A DNA stretch of 64,000 nt, from the NCBI GenBank assembly GCA_021647745.1, contig JAKIUB010000008.1:1-64000 (forward strand), in the 5' to 3' direction. A program made the translations under genes and the position numbers. Source of the stretch: Paracoccaceae bacterium. GTDB taxonomy: Bacteria > Pseudomonadota > Alphaproteobacteria > Rhodobacterales > Rhodobacteraceae. The notes under the pieces were generated by a model. It searched no databases. It was not told the origin of the DNA and saw nothing but the letters and a program-made list of their open reading frames with translations. This document shows, in pieces, positions 26,217 to 34,290 of this stretch; the stretch's first letter is position 1, and each line of letters begins with the position of its first letter.

Positions 26217-27129
26217 CGCCGCGCGCGCGCAGCGCCTTGCCGGCCTTGGCGCCGATCAGCTCTGCATCGGCGCTCAACCCTTCCCACTGGTCGGCATGGG
26301 TTTCGGAGCCGTCAGGCCGGATAATCTCGCCCCTGAAAACCAGACGCCCCCCCGACAGCTCGGCCAGCCCGCCGATCGGGGTGCGGCAGGAGCCGTCCAA
26401 CTCCTTCAAAAAGGCGCGCTCGGCGCTGATGCGGATAAAAGTATCCTGGTCATGGATGGGGGCTAAAAGCGCTGCGGCGGCTTCGTCATCGCGGCGCCGC
26501 TCGATGCCGACCGCGCCCTGCGCACAGGCAGGCAGCATATCAGCGGTTTCGATCGGGTTTGCCAGTTCGAAATTCCCGAGCCGCTTCAGGCCGGCACAGG
26601 CCAGAAAGGTCGCTGCCGCCACACCATCATCAAGCTTGCGCAGGCGGGTTTGCACATTGCCGCGAAACTCGACCAGCTTCAGATCAGGCCGCATCGCCAA
26701 AAGCTGGGCGCGCCGCCGCAAGCTGGAGGTGCCAACCACTGCGCCCTCGGGCAGCTCTGCGATTTTACTATATTTCGGGCTGATAAAAGCATCGCGCACA
26801 TCTTCGCGCGGCAGGGCACAATCAATAATCAGCGCTTCGGGCAGCACGGTTGCCACGTCTTTCATCGAATGGACCGCGATATCAATGCGCCCGTCCAGTA
26901 GCGCTTGCTCTATCTCTTTGGTAAATAGCCCCTTGCCGCCGATCTCGGACAAGGGCCGGTCCTGCACCGCGTCTCCGGTGGTCTGGATAACCTCTATGAC
27001 AAAGGCTGCCTCGGGCAGGTTATGCGCGGCCATCAGGCGGGTGCGGGTCTCGTGGGCCTGTGCCAGCGCCAGCGGCGAGCCGCGCGTGCCGATTTTGAGC
27101 GGGGAATCTATGTTATATTGCGTGGTCAT
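26197..27129 (-). CDS. hemC: Porphobilinogen deaminase (hydroxymethylbilane synthase)
   Basis: HemC polymerises four porphobilinogens on a dipyrromethane cofactor bound to a Cys; here Cys248 in LDGSCRTPIGG. Other motifs are IGTRGSPLALAQA at the start, the catalytic Asp in HSMKDV, and TSSLRRRAQL for substrate carboxylates. Length 310 is normal. Divergent from gpsA with only 55 bp between start codons. Confidence 0.96.
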   Translation of the reverse strand: MTTQYNIDSPLKIGTRGSPLALAQAHETRTRLMAAHNLPEAAFVIEVIQTTGDAVQDRPLSEIGGKGLFTKEIEQALLDGRIDIAVHSMKDVATVLPEALIIDCALPREDVRDAFISPKYSKIAELPEGAVVGTSSLRRRAQLLAMRPDLKLVEFRGNVQTRLRKLDDGVAAATFLACAGLKRLGNFELANPIETADMLPACAQGAVGIERRRDDEAAAALLAPIHDQDTFIRISAERAFLKELDGSCRTPIGGLAELSGGRLVFRGEIIRPDGSETHADQWEGLSADAELIGAKAGKALRARGGEGFFE

Positions 27130-27184
27130 GTCTGGGGTGATACCCCCTCAACCCATGGCAGGCAATGCAATTCAGGAGGCAGAA

Positions 27185-28081
27185 ATGAAAATTGGAATCA
27201 TCGGTGCGGGGGCCTTTGGCTCGGCTTTGGCTGTCGCCTACGCAAAAAAGGGCCTTAAGGTAGCGCTCTGGGCGCGCCACAAGGCTCATGATCGGGATTA
27301 CCCGCCCTCGGTTTCACATGTCGATGCGCTGGCGGCACTGGAGGGGGCTGAAGCGATTTTGCTGGCAATACCGGCCCAGCAAACCGCTGGTTTTCTTATG
27401 CAGCACCAGCTACCCGCCGCGCCAGTTGTGCTCTGCGCCAAGGGAATAGACGCCGAGACTGGCAAGCTGCAAAGCCAGATCGTGGCAGACGCGGGCGTAG
27501 GCCCGGTTTCGGTGCTGACAGGGCCGGGTTTTGCAGCCGAAATCGCGGCCGGACTGCCAACCGCGCTGACGCTGGCGGGCGGAAATGCCGCGCAGCAGGC
27601 GCTGCTCTCCACCTCGCGCATCCGGCTTTATCGCAGCGATGATATGATAGGCGCGCAGGCAGGCGGCGCGCTCAAAAACGTGGTGGCGCTGGCCTGCGGC
27701 ATGGCTATTGGCGCTGGCCTGGGCGAGAGTGCCCGCGCAGCCCTGCTCACCCGCGGCTTTGCCGAAATGCAACGGCTCGGGGTGGCCTTGGGTGGCCGGG
27801 CCGAGACCTTTCAGGGACTTTCGGGGCTAGGGGATTTGGCGCTTACCTGCGCCAGTGAACAGAGCCGGAATTTCGCTCAAGGACTGGCCTTTGGGCGGGG
27901 AAACGGGCAAGTTGGCGGCACGGTAGAGGGGCTGGCGACCGCGCAGGCGGCGGCGGGTTTGGCAGAGACGCTCGGGGTGGAGACCCCGATCACGGGTGCC
28001 GTGGCGGCGGTGGTTTCGGGCGAGGCTACGGTGGAAGCCGCAATGCACACCCTGCTAGCGCGGCCCCTAAAGGAGGAATAA
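27185..28081 (+). CDS. gpsA: Glycerol-3-phosphate dehydrogenase [NAD(P)+], short form
   Basis: GpsA makes sn-glycerol 3-phosphate from dihydroxyacetone phosphate for phospholipids. The protein starts MKIGIIGAGAFGSALAVAYA (Rossmann motif), contains LTGPGFAAEIAAGLP and the catalytic Lys in GGALKNVVALACGMAIG. It is 298 residues, shorter than the usual 320-340, because the loop after LWARH is about 20 residues shorter than expected. Catalytic segments are intact. A long in-frame extension upstream (to 26237) is antisense to hemC; AGGAGG 6 nt before ATG 27185 fixes the start. The end overlaps the EVE gene. Confidence 0.94.
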   Translation: MKIGIIGAGAFGSALAVAYAKKGLKVALWARHKAHDRDYPPSVSHVDALAALEGAEAILLAIPAQQTAGFLMQHQLPAAPVVLCAKGIDAETGKLQSQIVADAGVGPVSVLTGPGFAAEIAAGLPTALTLAGGNAAQQALLSTSRIRLYRSDDMIGAQAGGALKNVVALACGMAIGAGLGESARAALLTRGFAEMQRLGVALGGRAETFQGLSGLGDLALTCASEQSRNFAQGLAFGRGNGQVGGTVEGLATAQAAAGLAETLGVETPITGAVAAVVSGEATVEAAMHTLLARPLKEE

Positions 28082-28500
28082 TGCAATATTGGCTTTTCAA
28101 ATCCGAACCTGCCAGCTGGGGCTGGGATAAGCAGGTCGCCAAAGGCGCGGCCGGCGAAGAATGGGACGGGGTGCGCAACTATCAGGCCCGTAATTTCATG
28201 CGGCAGATGGCCGTTGGAGATCTGGGTTTCTTTTATCATTCGGTGAATGAAAAACAGGTGGTGGGGGTGGTCGAGGTGATTGCCAAAGCCCATCCCGATA
28301 GCACCGCAGAGGATGCGCGTTGGGAATGTGTGGATATCAAAGCCGTTGCGGCTTTTCCCCGCCCTGTCACGCTGGCGCAGATCAAGGCCGAGCCGCGGCT
28401 GGCTGAAATGGCGCTGGTTAAAAACGCCCGGCTTTCGGTGCAGCCGGTTACGGCTGAAGCATGGAAGATCCTGTGCAAAATGGGTGGGTATGCAACATAG
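28081..28500 (+). CDS. EVE-domain protein
   Basis: This 139-residue single-domain protein has the EVE/PUA-like fold: MQYWLFKSEPASWGWD at the start, WDGVRNYQARNFMR in the middle and YHSVNEKQVVGVVEV. EVE domains bind modified bases in DNA or RNA, and stand-alone copies next to gpsA are common in Rhodobacterales; the physiological ligand is unknown. The gene overlaps the gpsA stop (taatg), AGGAGG lies just upstream, and translation is probably coupled. Confidence 0.92.
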   Translation: MQYWLFKSEPASWGWDKQVAKGAAGEEWDGVRNYQARNFMRQMAVGDLGFFYHSVNEKQVVGVVEVIAKAHPDSTAEDARWECVDIKAVAAFPRPVTLAQIKAEPRLAEMALVKNARLSVQPVTAEAWKILCKMGGYAT

Positions 28501-28571
28501 GCCGCCTCGCCCGCTACCGTCACGTTACAGGTGAAAGGGGGAGATGGATCAGTATCGGGGGCATTTTGGCC

Positions 28572-28599
28572 AAGGCAGGACGGTTATTCGCCCTGCCTT
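28572..28599. terminator. Bidirectional terminator between EVE gene and cupredoxin gene
   Basis: AAGGCAGG and CCTGCCTT form an 8-bp stem around a 12-nt loop. It lies between two convergent genes and ends in short T/A runs on either side, fitting termination in both directions. Confidence 0.6.
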
Positions 28600-28607
28600 T
28601 CCTAACG

Positions 28608-29105
28608 CTATTCAACCGTTAGAATGGCCCACATCCCCGAGGCATAATGCCCGGGAATATTGCAATAAAGCACATAGGTGCCCGATTTGAGCCGGATCGT
28701 CAACCCGCCAGAGGCACCCGGGGCCAGCTCGGGCACCTCGCCAAGATTGGCGCCGTCGATATCTTCGTTCACCCGGGCGGTGTCTTCCTCATAGGGTAGG
28801 CCAGCAGCCATATCGGGCAGGGCTGCAACCACCATCTCGTGCTCGATATCTGCCGAGCCGTTGGTGACTAGAAACGTCACCTCGCCCGCCGGAATAGTAG
28901 CTGCGGAAATCATAATCCCCATGCTGTCTTCATAGCGCGGCACGTTGTTTATAACGCGGTGATCCGCAAAGGTTTCCATCTTGGCTCCGGCATCCCACAG
29001 ATTCACAGTAAGGGTCACACCCGCATCGGTATCGGCCAAAGCCGGTATCGAGAAAGCGCCCAAAGCGAGGCTGGCAGCGACAAATGTTTTTGCAATGCTT
29101 TTCAT
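28608..29105 (-). CDS. Periplasmic cupredoxin-like copper protein
   Basis: The 165-residue precursor has a signal peptide (MKSIAKTFVAASLALGAFS, cleavage after ALA) and one cupredoxin domain. The type-1 copper ligands are visible: His in DIEHEMV, then Cys, His and Met in YCNIPGHYASGM near the C-terminus. Such proteins carry electrons or copper in the periplasm. ATG 29105 is chosen over 29135 because GGAGAAAG precedes it and the signal peptide starts there. An FNR-like box 63-76 nt upstream suggests induction under low oxygen, and so a possible link to nitrate respiration or denitrification. Confidence 0.88.
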   Translation of the reverse strand: MKSIAKTFVAASLALGAFSIPALADTDAGVTLTVNLWDAGAKMETFADHRVINNVPRYEDSMGIMISAATIPAGEVTFLVTNGSADIEHEMVVAALPDMAAGLPYEEDTARVNEDIDGANLGEVPELAPGASGGLTIRLKSGTYVLYCNIPGHYASGMWAILTVE

Positions 29106-29167
29106 TTTCTTTCTCCTTGAAATTATGCCGAACAAGAAGACCAGGCACCTGAGTCAAAACCCTTTCC

Positions 29168-29181
29168 TTGATTTTGATCAT
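29168..29181. promoter_or_regulatory. FNR-like box upstream of the cupredoxin gene
   Basis: TTGATTTTGATCAT matches TTGAT-N4-ATCAA in 9 of 10 fixed positions. It is centred about 69 nt upstream of the start codon at 29105, a distance compatible with class II activation and a leader of about 28 nt. Confidence 0.55.
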
Positions 29182-29260
29182 ATTTTGAAAAATGTGATGT
29201 TTTGCGATGGAAGAATAGGCCAAAACTGGCCGATGCGAGGCATGCTCGCCTAAAAAAGTC

Positions 29261-29290
29261 GGAGGGGCGGCTTGCGCAAGCTGCCCCTCC
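29261..29290. repeat. 30-nt GC-rich palindrome
   Basis: ggaggggcggcttgc is followed directly by its near-perfect reverse complement (one G-T wobble). It follows ataaaaaagt-type sequence (aaaaaa at 29252-29257), so on the minus strand it looks like a terminator hairpin followed by U residues, perhaps limiting read-through from ahcY into the cupredoxin gene. Confidence 0.45.
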
Positions 29291-29477
29291 GCCCACCCAC
29301 GCAAAGCCAATGCTTCGCGCCTCGCCCAACCTCGCGGCCAACTGCAAAAATGTGGGGGTAATGGAACATGATGTTCCCAAAGGGGCTTCTGCCCGAACCG
29401 TTAGCTATGTGTAACAAAGGAGGCGGATTCGAACAACCGAATAGCCCCTAAAATTTGATAGGCATTGAAACGAAAAA

Positions 29478-29497
29478 GGCGCCCCGACCGGAGCGCC
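29478..29497 (-). terminator. Rho-independent terminator of ahcY
   Basis: Read on the minus strand, GGCGCTCC-ggtc-GGGGCGCC forms a compact stem (one T-G pair) followed by TTTTTCG. It stands about 40 nt after the ahcY stop. Confidence 0.75.
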
Positions 29498-29503
29498 CTG
29501 TAG

Positions 29504-29521
29504 GGCGGGCTTCAGCCCGCC
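29504..29521. repeat. REP-like hairpin after ahcY
   Basis: GGCGGGC-ttca-GCCCGCC is a perfect 7-bp stem with a 4-nt loop, between the ahcY stop and its terminator. The sequence tagggcgggcttcagcccgcc is typical of REP-like mobile palindromes dispersed in many genomes; no second copy was noticed in this window. Confidence 0.5.
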
Positions 29522-29533
29522 ACCACTTTTACC

Positions 29534-30925
29534 CTAATAGCGGTAATGCTCGGGCTTAAACGGCCCATCGGCACTCACGCCGATATAGTCAGCCTGCTCG
29601 TCGGAAAGCCTGGAGAGCTTCACCCCGATGCGATCAAGGTGAAGGCGCGCCACTTTTTCGTCCAGATGCTTGGGCAGGATATAAACCTCGTTTTTATATT
29701 TGCCATCGTTTTCCCATAGCTCGATCTGCGCCAACACCTGGTTGGTGAAGCTTGCGGACATCACAAATGACGGGTGGCCTGTGGCGTTTCCGAGGTTGAG
29801 CAAGCGGCCTTGCGACAGCAGGATCATCCGGTTGCCGGAGGGCATTTCGATCATATCCACTTGGTCTTTGATATTGGTCCATTTGTGGTTTTTCAGCGCT
29901 GCCACCTGAATTTCATTGTCAAAGTGGCCGATATTGCCAACAATCGCCATGTCCTTCATTTCGCGCATATGCTCGATGCGGATCACGTCTTTATTGCCGG
30001 TGGTGGTCACAAAGATATCGGCAGTGGAAACCACATCTTCGAGCGCCACAACCTCATAACCGTCCATCGCGGCTTGCAACGCGCAAATCGGGTCAATTTC
30101 GGTCACCTTCACCCGCGCACCCGCGCCCTGAAGCGAGGCCGCCGAGCCTTTGCCCACATCACCGTAACCACATACAACAGCGGTTTTACCGGCCATCATG
30201 GTGTCTGTCGCGCGGCGAATACCATCCACGAGGCTTTCCTTACAGCCGTATTTATTGTCAAATTTCGACTTGGTCACCGAATCATTTACGTTAATCGCGG
30301 GGAAGGGTAGCTGCCCTTCTTCAAACAGCTGATAAAGGCGATGCACGCCGGTAGTGGTTTCCTCGGACACACCCAAAATCGCCTCGCGGGTTTTGGTGAA
30401 CCAGCCGGGGCTGGCGGCCATGCGCTTTTTGATCTGCGCAAAAATCGCCTCTTCCTCTTCCGAAGTCGGGGTTTCGATCAGATCGGTCTCGCCCGCTTCC
30501 ACCCGCGCGCCGTACAGCACATAAAGGGTCGCATCACCGCCATCATCCAGAATGAGGTTTGCACCTTCAGGGAACATGAACGAGCGGTCGAGATAGTCCC
30601 AATGCTCGGTGAGCGACTGGCCTTTAATGGCAAAAACCGGAATGCCCGCCGCAGCCATTGCCGCCGCCGCGTGGTCTTGAGTCGAGTAAATATTGCAGCT
30701 TGCCCAGCGAATATCAGCGCCCAGTGCCACCAGCGTTTCCATCAAACACGCGGTTTGAATGGTCATGTGCAGCGAGCCAACGATGCGCGCGCCTTTAAGG
30801 GGCTGCTTCTCGCCATATTCCGCACGCAGCGCCATCAGGCCCGGCATTTCGGTTTCGGCAATATCCAGCTCCTTGCGGCCAAACTCGGCGAGGTTGATGT
30901 CTTTTACAATATAGTCGGTGGTCAT
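29534..30925 (-). CDS. ahcY: Adenosylhomocysteinase (SAH hydrolase)
   Basis: AhcY splits S-adenosylhomocysteine into adenosine and homocysteine and so relieves inhibition of methyltransferases. The 463-residue protein contains GSLHMTIQTA, the NAD-binding GYGDVGKGSA motif, and the C-terminal PDHYRY-like end (KPEHYRY) typical of the family. It also has the roughly 40-residue insertion found in bacterial forms. Start and length are regular. Its transcript ends at the hairpins at 29478-29521. The leader (30926-31020) shows a short hairpin but no recognisable SAH or SAM riboswitch. Confidence 0.97.
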   Translation of the reverse strand: MTTDYIVKDINLAEFGRKELDIAETEMPGLMALRAEYGEKQPLKGARIVGSLHMTIQTACLMETLVALGADIRWASCNIYSTQDHAAAAMAAAGIPVFAIKGQSLTEHWDYLDRSFMFPEGANLILDDGGDATLYVLYGARVEAGETDLIETPTSEEEEAIFAQIKKRMAASPGWFTKTREAILGVSEETTTGVHRLYQLFEEGQLPFPAINVNDSVTKSKFDNKYGCKESLVDGIRRATDTMMAGKTAVVCGYGDVGKGSAASLQGAGARVKVTEIDPICALQAAMDGYEVVALEDVVSTADIFVTTTGNKDVIRIEHMREMKDMAIVGNIGHFDNEIQVAALKNHKWTNIKDQVDMIEMPSGNRMILLSQGRLLNLGNATGHPSFVMSASFTNQVLAQIELWENDGKYKNEVYILPKHLDEKVARLHLDRIGVKLSRLSDEQADYIGVSADGPFKPEHYRY

Positions 30926-30964
30926 AAGCTCAATCCTTAGGGGGAGATTATGTCGCTCATATCA

Positions 30965-30988
30965 ATCCTTGTGCTGAGCTGCAAGGAT
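30965..30988 (-). promoter_or_regulatory. Small hairpin in the ahcY leader
   Basis: ATCCTTG and CAAGGAT pair (7 bp, 10-nt loop) about 40 nt before the ahcY start. It does not match the SAH, SAM-II or SAM/SAH riboswitch patterns I know, so any regulatory role is open. Confidence 0.3.
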
Positions 30989-31136
30989 ATCCTGCTTGAC
31001 CGTTTGACCCCTAGTGTTTTGCAAAGGGTAATCTAATAAAAATGCTGCTGGGAATTGATGCCTTAGTTGCCTAGTATCTATCTATTGAAAATTCTTTTGA
31101 GATTAATTTACTTGTTTAATAGCGTTAGGCAAAGAA

Positions 31137-31616
31137 ATGGGGAAGCCCTTGAAGACAGTTGTTACCTACGGAACTTTTGATTTATTTCATGTTGGCCATG
31201 TACGGTTGCTAAAGCGGCTGCGGGGGCTTGGTGATCGATTAATAGTCGGTTGTTCAACCGATGAATTCAATGAAAAAAAAGGTAAGCGCACCGTGATGCC
31301 CTATGCGCAGCGTGAAGAGTTGCTTTTGGGATGTAGATATGTGGATGATGTGTTTCCCGAGAAAAACTGGGAACAAAAGCGTAGTGATATTACAAAGTAT
31401 AAGGTAGATATATTTGCAATTGGCGATGACTGGTCAGGGCATTTTGATAGCCTGCAGGATATTTGTGAAGTTATGTATTTGCCGCGCACAAGTGGAATTT
31501 CAAGCACCGACGTGAAGAAGCTGGTTGTATCTCGCTTCAAAAACGAACTGGTCTCAATAGCGACTGAGCTACAGAATGTAGAAAAACGCCTCCGCAGCTT
31601 AACAGAAATTGAATAA
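31137..31616 (+). CDS. TagD-like cytidylyltransferase
   Basis: The nucleotidyltransferase motifs are clear: GTFDLFHVGH (HxGH, residues 18-21) and RTSGISST (117-124). Proteins of this type make CDP-glycerol from glycerol 3-phosphate and CTP, or other CDP-alcohols. The catalytic domain is followed by a charged helical tail, giving 159 residues against about 130 for TagD. DNA here and in the next gene is clearly AT-richer than the flanks, with codons such as aaa, gat and ata favoured. It is 19 bp upstream of the LicD gene, so the two should act together: one activates the alcohol, the other transfers it. CDP-glycerol or CDP-ribitol-like products are the main alternatives. Confidence 0.85.
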   Translation: MGKPLKTVVTYGTFDLFHVGHVRLLKRLRGLGDRLIVGCSTDEFNEKKGKRTVMPYAQREELLLGCRYVDDVFPEKNWEQKRSDITKYKVDIFAIGDDWSGHFDSLQDICEVMYLPRTSGISSTDVKKLVVSRFKNELVSIATELQNVEKRLRSLTEIE

Positions 31617-31635
31617 ACCCGAGAGCATTCGCTAG

Positions 31636-32979
31636 ATGATACAAAAACCGCACGAAAACTTAGAAGCACCTCATCACCATGGGTTTTATCTTACGCGGGT
31701 GGGGCGATGGTTTTATACTTATCTGGATATAGGAAGTAAGCGATTTGTTTCCGTACCTGAAAAAAATGGCTTGCGATTTTTTGTAGCAATGATCTTTGTG
31801 TATGGAGGGGGGGCAAACACAACCGTTGAACTGGAGCAAAAATCTGGCCCTAAAAAGGCTTTTCGCCGAGTATTCATAAAAAGCAAATTTCCATATTTGA
31901 CCCTCAAACCCAACCCAGGCACCTATAAAGCATTTTTTATGGCCATGGGGATGACGCGGCATAACGCTATGCGTACTCTAGTTATTAAGACAGAAAGTAT
32001 GAATAAAGAGGTGTCATTTCCTATATGCAATATAGTGCCAGTGACAGCGGATGATCTGGGTAGCGATTTGCAGGAAATCCAGACAGAACTGGCTGAAATG
32101 ATCGATGGCGGGGCGCTAACGGATAGTCGATTAGGGGCGCTGGAGCAAAGTTTGTTAGCATTGGAGACTCAAAAGAACCACCAAGATATACAACGTGCCC
32201 TAATCCAGCTTTACTGTCTTTATGGTGTTAATCATTCGTCTGCCTATAAGCGGCTAAAAAAATGGACTCCCATTGAGCGACAAGAACGCGGGGAGGATAC
32301 TATTGCCGCACTGAACAAACAGTTGCAAAAAATTACGGCTCCGCTGGCGCTCGGACGCCACGGCTTCAACCCATCTTTTGTGAATCTTGATCTTGATAAG
32401 GTTGAAACAGAGCTAATGGGTTTCATGGAGCAATTACAGACCTTTAATGTGCAGCCTTTTTTGAATAGCGGCACTTTACTGGGGTATTTTCGTGATGGCA
32501 GGCCTATCCCACATGATGACGACTTTGACCTTGGCATTTTATTGCCAGGTCAAACATTAGATGAAATTTTCAATAATTGGCGTGACTTTCGGCGGGCATT
32601 GGGCGAACAATTCAATGTCATTGATAAAGGTAGTTTTGTTGCCATAAAGCTATCAAACGGCATTCAGGTTGACCTGTTTGCGGCTTGGGCCAAGGACGAT
32701 TATCTTTATGTACATCCCTATTGCTGGGCAGATGTGAAGCTAAAATCATTAGCGCCCCTTAAAACGCTGTCCATCCGAGGCCGGGATTTTTTAATTCCTG
32801 CAGATCCTGATGCTATCTTATCTGTAAATTACGGCCCAAATTGGCGTGTCCCCGATCCATTTTGGCGGTTTGACTTCGCAAAGTGCAAAAAACGCTTTAG
32901 AGGTGCACTTAAAGAGTTAAAATTAGCAGACTACCCACCCTCGCAACCACATCTTTTAAGGCAGCAGCAAGATAAATGA
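31636..32979 (+). CDS. LicD/Fukutin-type phosphotransferase with unknown N-terminal domain
   Basis: Residues about 245-430 show the LicD/FKTN nucleotidyltransferase fold: NSGTLLGYFRDGRPIPHDDD (277-296) plus D298, and a later QVDLFAAW strand with a further acidic residue. LicD enzymes move phosphocholine or similar groups from CDP carriers to glycans. The first 230 residues (FYLTRVGRWFYTYL, DIGSKRFVSV) are of no family I recognise, with a helical linker before the catalytic part. No membrane span is visible. With the TagD-like gene it probably adds a phospho-alcohol to a surface polysaccharide. The pair's low GC suggests transfer. Ends in a 4-nt overlap with the HD gene. Confidence 0.8.
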   Translation: MIQKPHENLEAPHHHGFYLTRVGRWFYTYLDIGSKRFVSVPEKNGLRFFVAMIFVYGGGANTTVELEQKSGPKKAFRRVFIKSKFPYLTLKPNPGTYKAFFMAMGMTRHNAMRTLVIKTESMNKEVSFPICNIVPVTADDLGSDLQEIQTELAEMIDGGALTDSRLGALEQSLLALETQKNHQDIQRALIQLYCLYGVNHSSAYKRLKKWTPIERQERGEDTIAALNKQLQKITAPLALGRHGFNPSFVNLDLDKVETELMGFMEQLQTFNVQPFLNSGTLLGYFRDGRPIPHDDDFDLGILLPGQTLDEIFNNWRDFRRALGEQFNVIDKGSFVAIKLSNGIQVDLFAAWAKDDYLYVHPYCWADVKLKSLAPLKTLSIRGRDFLIPADPDAILSVNYGPNWRVPDPFWRFDFAKCKKRFRGALKELKLADYPPSQPHLLRQQQDK

Positions 32980-33566
32980 AACAACCCCGCGCCTATCAAC
33001 GTATGCTCTCCGGTCGCCGGCTTGACCTGCTCAACCCAGCACCGCTGGATATAGAGATAGAGGACATCGCCCACGGGCTGGCCTTTGTGGCGCGCTGGAA
33101 CGGCCAGACCAAGGGCGAGTTTCCCTATTCCGTGGCCGAACATTCGCTACTGGTCGAGCGGATTTACGGCCAAATCGCCCCCAAGGCACCCGCCAAATGG
33201 CGTATGGTGGCGCTACTGCATGACGCCCCCGAATATGTGATCGGCGATATGATCTCGCCAGTAAAATCTGCCGTTGGGCCAGGCTATAAGGAGCTGGATG
33301 ACCGGCTGATGTCGGCGGTGCTGCTGCGCTTTGGCCTGCCGGGGCAGGTGCCGGAGGCGGTGAAAAAGCAGATCAAACGGGCGGACAGGATTTCGGCATG
33401 GCTGGAGGCCATCCAGATTGCGGGGTTTGACCAGAAGGAGGCGGGCAAGCTGTTTGGCACGCCCAAGCTGGCGGGGGTTGAGAATGAAATCCTGCCGCTG
33501 CGCCCGCCAATGCGGGTGAAAGCCGACTTTCTCAACCGGCATCGGGCACTGTTGGGGCAACTTTAA
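32976..33566 (+). CDS. HD-domain phosphohydrolase (YfbR-like)
   Basis: The 196-residue protein has the metal-binding HD set: His in VAEHSLL, His-Asp in ALLHDAPEYVIGD and a later Asp in IKRADRISAWLEA. This pattern fits 5'-nucleotidase YfbR and related small HD hydrolases acting on (deoxy)nucleoside monophosphates, but the substrate cannot be read from sequence. GC content returns to the level of the rest of the window at this gene, although its ATG overlaps the LicD stop by four bases. Confidence 0.85.
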   Translation: MKQPRAYQRMLSGRRLDLLNPAPLDIEIEDIAHGLAFVARWNGQTKGEFPYSVAEHSLLVERIYGQIAPKAPAKWRMVALLHDAPEYVIGDMISPVKSAVGPGYKELDDRLMSAVLLRFGLPGQVPEAVKKQIKRADRISAWLEAIQIAGFDQKEAGKLFGTPKLAGVENEILPLRPPMRVKADFLNRHRALLGQL

Positions 33567-33596
33567 GGCCAATCAGGCTTGAAATCGTGAATGACG

Positions 33597-34157
33597 TCAG
33601 GCTCGGCCCTGCGTGTTTTGCCCTGCTCTGATAGATGAGTGGCCAAACCTGCCGTAGCACAGCTTTCTGCGGGAATCGGCTGGCTCGTGATGGCGATATT
33701 TTCCACCCGAGAAGCAGGCTAAATCCAGTGCCAGCCCCATTTTGATGATTTCCGCTCCTATGTCGCGGCCATCCGGTAAAAAACACGTCCCCACCAGCCG
33801 GTCATAAGATACTGTGCCATCCAGCTTTACCGTTATTATGCTACCCCTGCATATTCCAACCATCGCCCATTTTGACTTTTGGCCCCATGGCATATCAATT
33901 TCAGGCGCATCTATACCCGCGAGCCGGATTTTGGTTTTGCCAATTTTTATCGTATCGCCATCAATCACATAGGCTTTCCCTGTGATTGTCATGCTTGAAG
34001 GCATGGCTGGAGGGCTTACGGCCCGGGATGGAGGGCGGCTATTTTGTTTGACGGTTAACGGCTTATACACCCTCTTGTGTGGCTTGCTGCTATCCAGAGA
34101 GGACCAGATAGCCAGAAACGCGCCGCCAAAAATCACAATAAATACTATAACTTCCAA
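33597..34157 (-). CDS. Membrane-anchored thermonuclease-like (SNase) protein
   Basis: The N-terminal helix (MEVIVFIVIFGGAFLAIW) looks like a signal anchor, followed by a Pro/Ser-rich linker and an SNase domain from about residue 55: VIDGDTIKIGKTKIRLAGID, and APEIDMPWGQKSK. Catalytic Arg and Glu/Asp of staphylococcal nuclease are recognisable (RLAGIDAPE; DRLVGTCF). The C-terminal part (DSRRKLCYGRFGHSSIRAG) keeps the basic ending. It probably faces the periplasm as a DNA/RNA-degrading enzyme. It is convergent with the HD gene and divergent from the thioredoxin-TPR gene. Confidence 0.78.
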   Translation of the reverse strand: MEVIVFIVIFGGAFLAIWSSLDSSKPHKRVYKPLTVKQNSRPPSRAVSPPAMPSSMTITGKAYVIDGDTIKIGKTKIRLAGIDAPEIDMPWGQKSKWAMVGICRGSIITVKLDGTVSYDRLVGTCFLPDGRDIGAEIIKMGLALDLACFSGGKYRHHEPADSRRKLCYGRFGHSSIRAGQNTQGRA

Positions 34158-34290
34158 TTTACTAATCTCCGGGTTGGGCTATTTGGCCACCATCTGGTTG
34201 GCCGTATTCATATCGGAGCACTATCCCCGCTTGAAAAGTGTGCCATTTCAGCACATGTATGTGGCAACCCCATTCCAAAGGATTTCCAGC

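Noticed and set aside
26237..27184. Open frame on the plus strand fused in front of gpsA, giving 614 residues
   Set aside because: It is antisense to hemC; the clear ribosome site and Rossmann start at 27185 define the real gene.
29202..29414. Small plus-strand ORF between ahcY and the cupredoxin gene
   Set aside because: It runs through three palindromes, has no ribosome site and no family resemblance.
30926..31136. SAH or SAM riboswitch before ahcY
   Set aside because: Only one small hairpin is seen; the conserved core sequences of the SAH, SAM-II and SAM/SAH classes were not found by eye. A covariance-model search would decide.
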